From Allodiplogaster sudhausi (Eukaryota > Nematoda > Chromadorea > Rhabditida > Diplogasteridae): 64,000 nucleotides of DNA. Positions 63,314-64,000 of the stretch are shown here, piece by piece. Made by a program: the position numbers and the translations under genes. The stretch's first letter is position 1. Each line of letters starts with the position of its first letter. Where the stretch lies: the NCBI GenBank assembly GCA_945643635.1, contig CALZFC010000004.1, positions 1,946,501-2,010,500 of the forward strand, given 5' to 3'. The notes beneath the pieces are model-generated. The model worked only from the letters and a program-made list of their open reading frames with translations, did not search any database and was not told the DNA's origin.

Positions 63314-63940
63314 TCATACCTGTTTTTTCGTCATTCAACAACTATGTATATTACGACATATATAAAAGTATAAAAACGCTCAACGATAACGATTATTATA
63401 ATTGTAAGGTAAGTAAACTATACGTTAGCTGTACTCGCTTACTAAGAAGAATAGATGCAAATATGTACTACATGTATAAAAGCTCTTCATGGAACCGATT
63501 GTTATTGTCGCGCACTGCCAGATATAATTATGGACGATGAATGTTATGGCAAAGAAAACATGAGCAGAACTAAATCGCTTAGCGTGCGTTATGTTACGGC
63601 ATCAGGAATGTCATATAAAAAACATAGAGTAGTCTTAAAATTTAGTGCAGAGCATACTGTCGCGTGCAGCCGTGAAATAGAAAGTGATGTTTACTAACGG
63701 TCACTGGTTGATGTGGAAACACCTAAAATCACTGCGTATATTTTTATTTTCTCTGTTTCCCGCCTTCTTGCCTTCTAGAAGGTGCTCGTTATTTATTTGT
63801 TTTAAGTTTTCCCTTTGAAGTTTCCGCTCCTTTTGCCAGGTAATAACTAGTTGACTAAGTTGACTCGTTAAAATAAGATGACATTGAACTAAGTTGACTA
63901 AGGTTCCGCTCCTTTTGTCAGGTAATAACAACACTTGGCC
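63314..63940. other. Intergenic spacer with duplicated 3' splice-like site
   Basis: No coding exon was seen; an 80-codon frame at 63455-63697 has no recognisable feature. Near the right end, ccgctccttttgycaggtaataac occurs twice (about 63826 and 63907), 81 bp apart, each ending in a good acceptor (TTTTGCCAG / TTTTGTCAG). The second lies about 20 nt before the next start codon. Confidence 0.5.
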
Positions 63941-64000
63941 ATGTCTGCGTACTGGATGGGCGATAACAGCCAGCAGCAACAGAATGGCTGGTACCTTGGC
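63941..64000 (+). CDS. Start of an unidentified gene, cut by the window edge
   Basis: ATG at 63941 opens MSAYWMGDNSQQQQNGWYLG and stays open to the last base. The Gln run and polar composition differ from the surrounding microsatellite frames. The preceding TTTTGTCAG acceptor about 20 nt upstream resembles a 5' UTR or trans-splice acceptor, as upstream of the CHK gene. Only 20 codons are visible and I do not recognise the family. Confidence 0.4.
   Translation, partial: MSAYWMGDNSQQQQNGWYLG

Overview
The window is nuclear DNA of a multicellular animal, most likely a nematode. The genes are split into short exons (43 to about 300 nt) with canonical GT-AG and a few GC-AG introns. The gene families point the same way: a DEG/ENaC channel carrying a Thr-rich and EGF-like ectodomain (the EGAS arrangement known from nematodes), a DUF1679/CHK kinase-like gene, a divergent G-alpha subunit and 3-hydroxyanthranilate dioxygenase. 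The species assignment is inference. Non-coding DNA is saturated with CT/GA microsatellites, TACATATGTA-type repeats and (AT)n tracts, so most long open frames are low-complexity artefacts.

Layout. 1-1.06 kb: minus-strand charged open frame behind a primer-binding-site-like boundary, possibly the start of an LTR retroelement running off the left edge. 2.0-5.9 kb (+): EGAS-like DEG/ENaC gene with a 17-bp duplication that breaks its frame and a hAT-like mini-element in its last intron. 7.6-13.7 kb (-): complete 11-exon G-alpha gene of 350 codons. 13.8-19.8 kb: repeats, no gene seen. 19.8-31.2 kb (-): a short-chain dehydrogenase/reductase (SDR) locus, with a nine-exon gene at 30.9-23.9 kb, a truncated four-exon pseudogene copy at 22.3-19.9 kb and a stray exon-1 relic at 25.05 kb. 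A LINE reverse-transcriptase fragment interrupts only the longer copy. 31.3-42 kb: microsatellites plus a GC-rich modular repeat block (34.3-37.9 kb) with identical 173-bp and near-identical 105-bp direct repeats. 42-54 kb: a dispersed exon-like repeat family, two foldback elements of 1.4 and 1.7 kb, and a 97-bp palindromic mini-element. 51.0-55.6 kb (+): a 13-exon CHK/DUF1679 gene whose catalytic motif is degenerate. 55.7-59.8 kb: tandemly repeated spacer carrying Tc1-like and piggyBac-like MITEs. 60.76-63.3 kb (+): complete 9-exon 3-hydroxyanthranilate 3,4-dioxygenase (294 aa). 63.94 kb (+): start of another gene leaving the window.

The genes do not form one pathway. HAAO belongs to the kynurenine route, the SDR is retinol-dehydrogenase-like, and the channel and G-alpha suggest sensory or neuronal roles. 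The strongest results are fully phased exon models for G-alpha, CHK and HAAO, two likely pseudoenzymes (SDR catalytic Tyr to Phe; CHK catalytic Asp to Ala), and a set of mobile elements whose ends and target duplications can be read directly.
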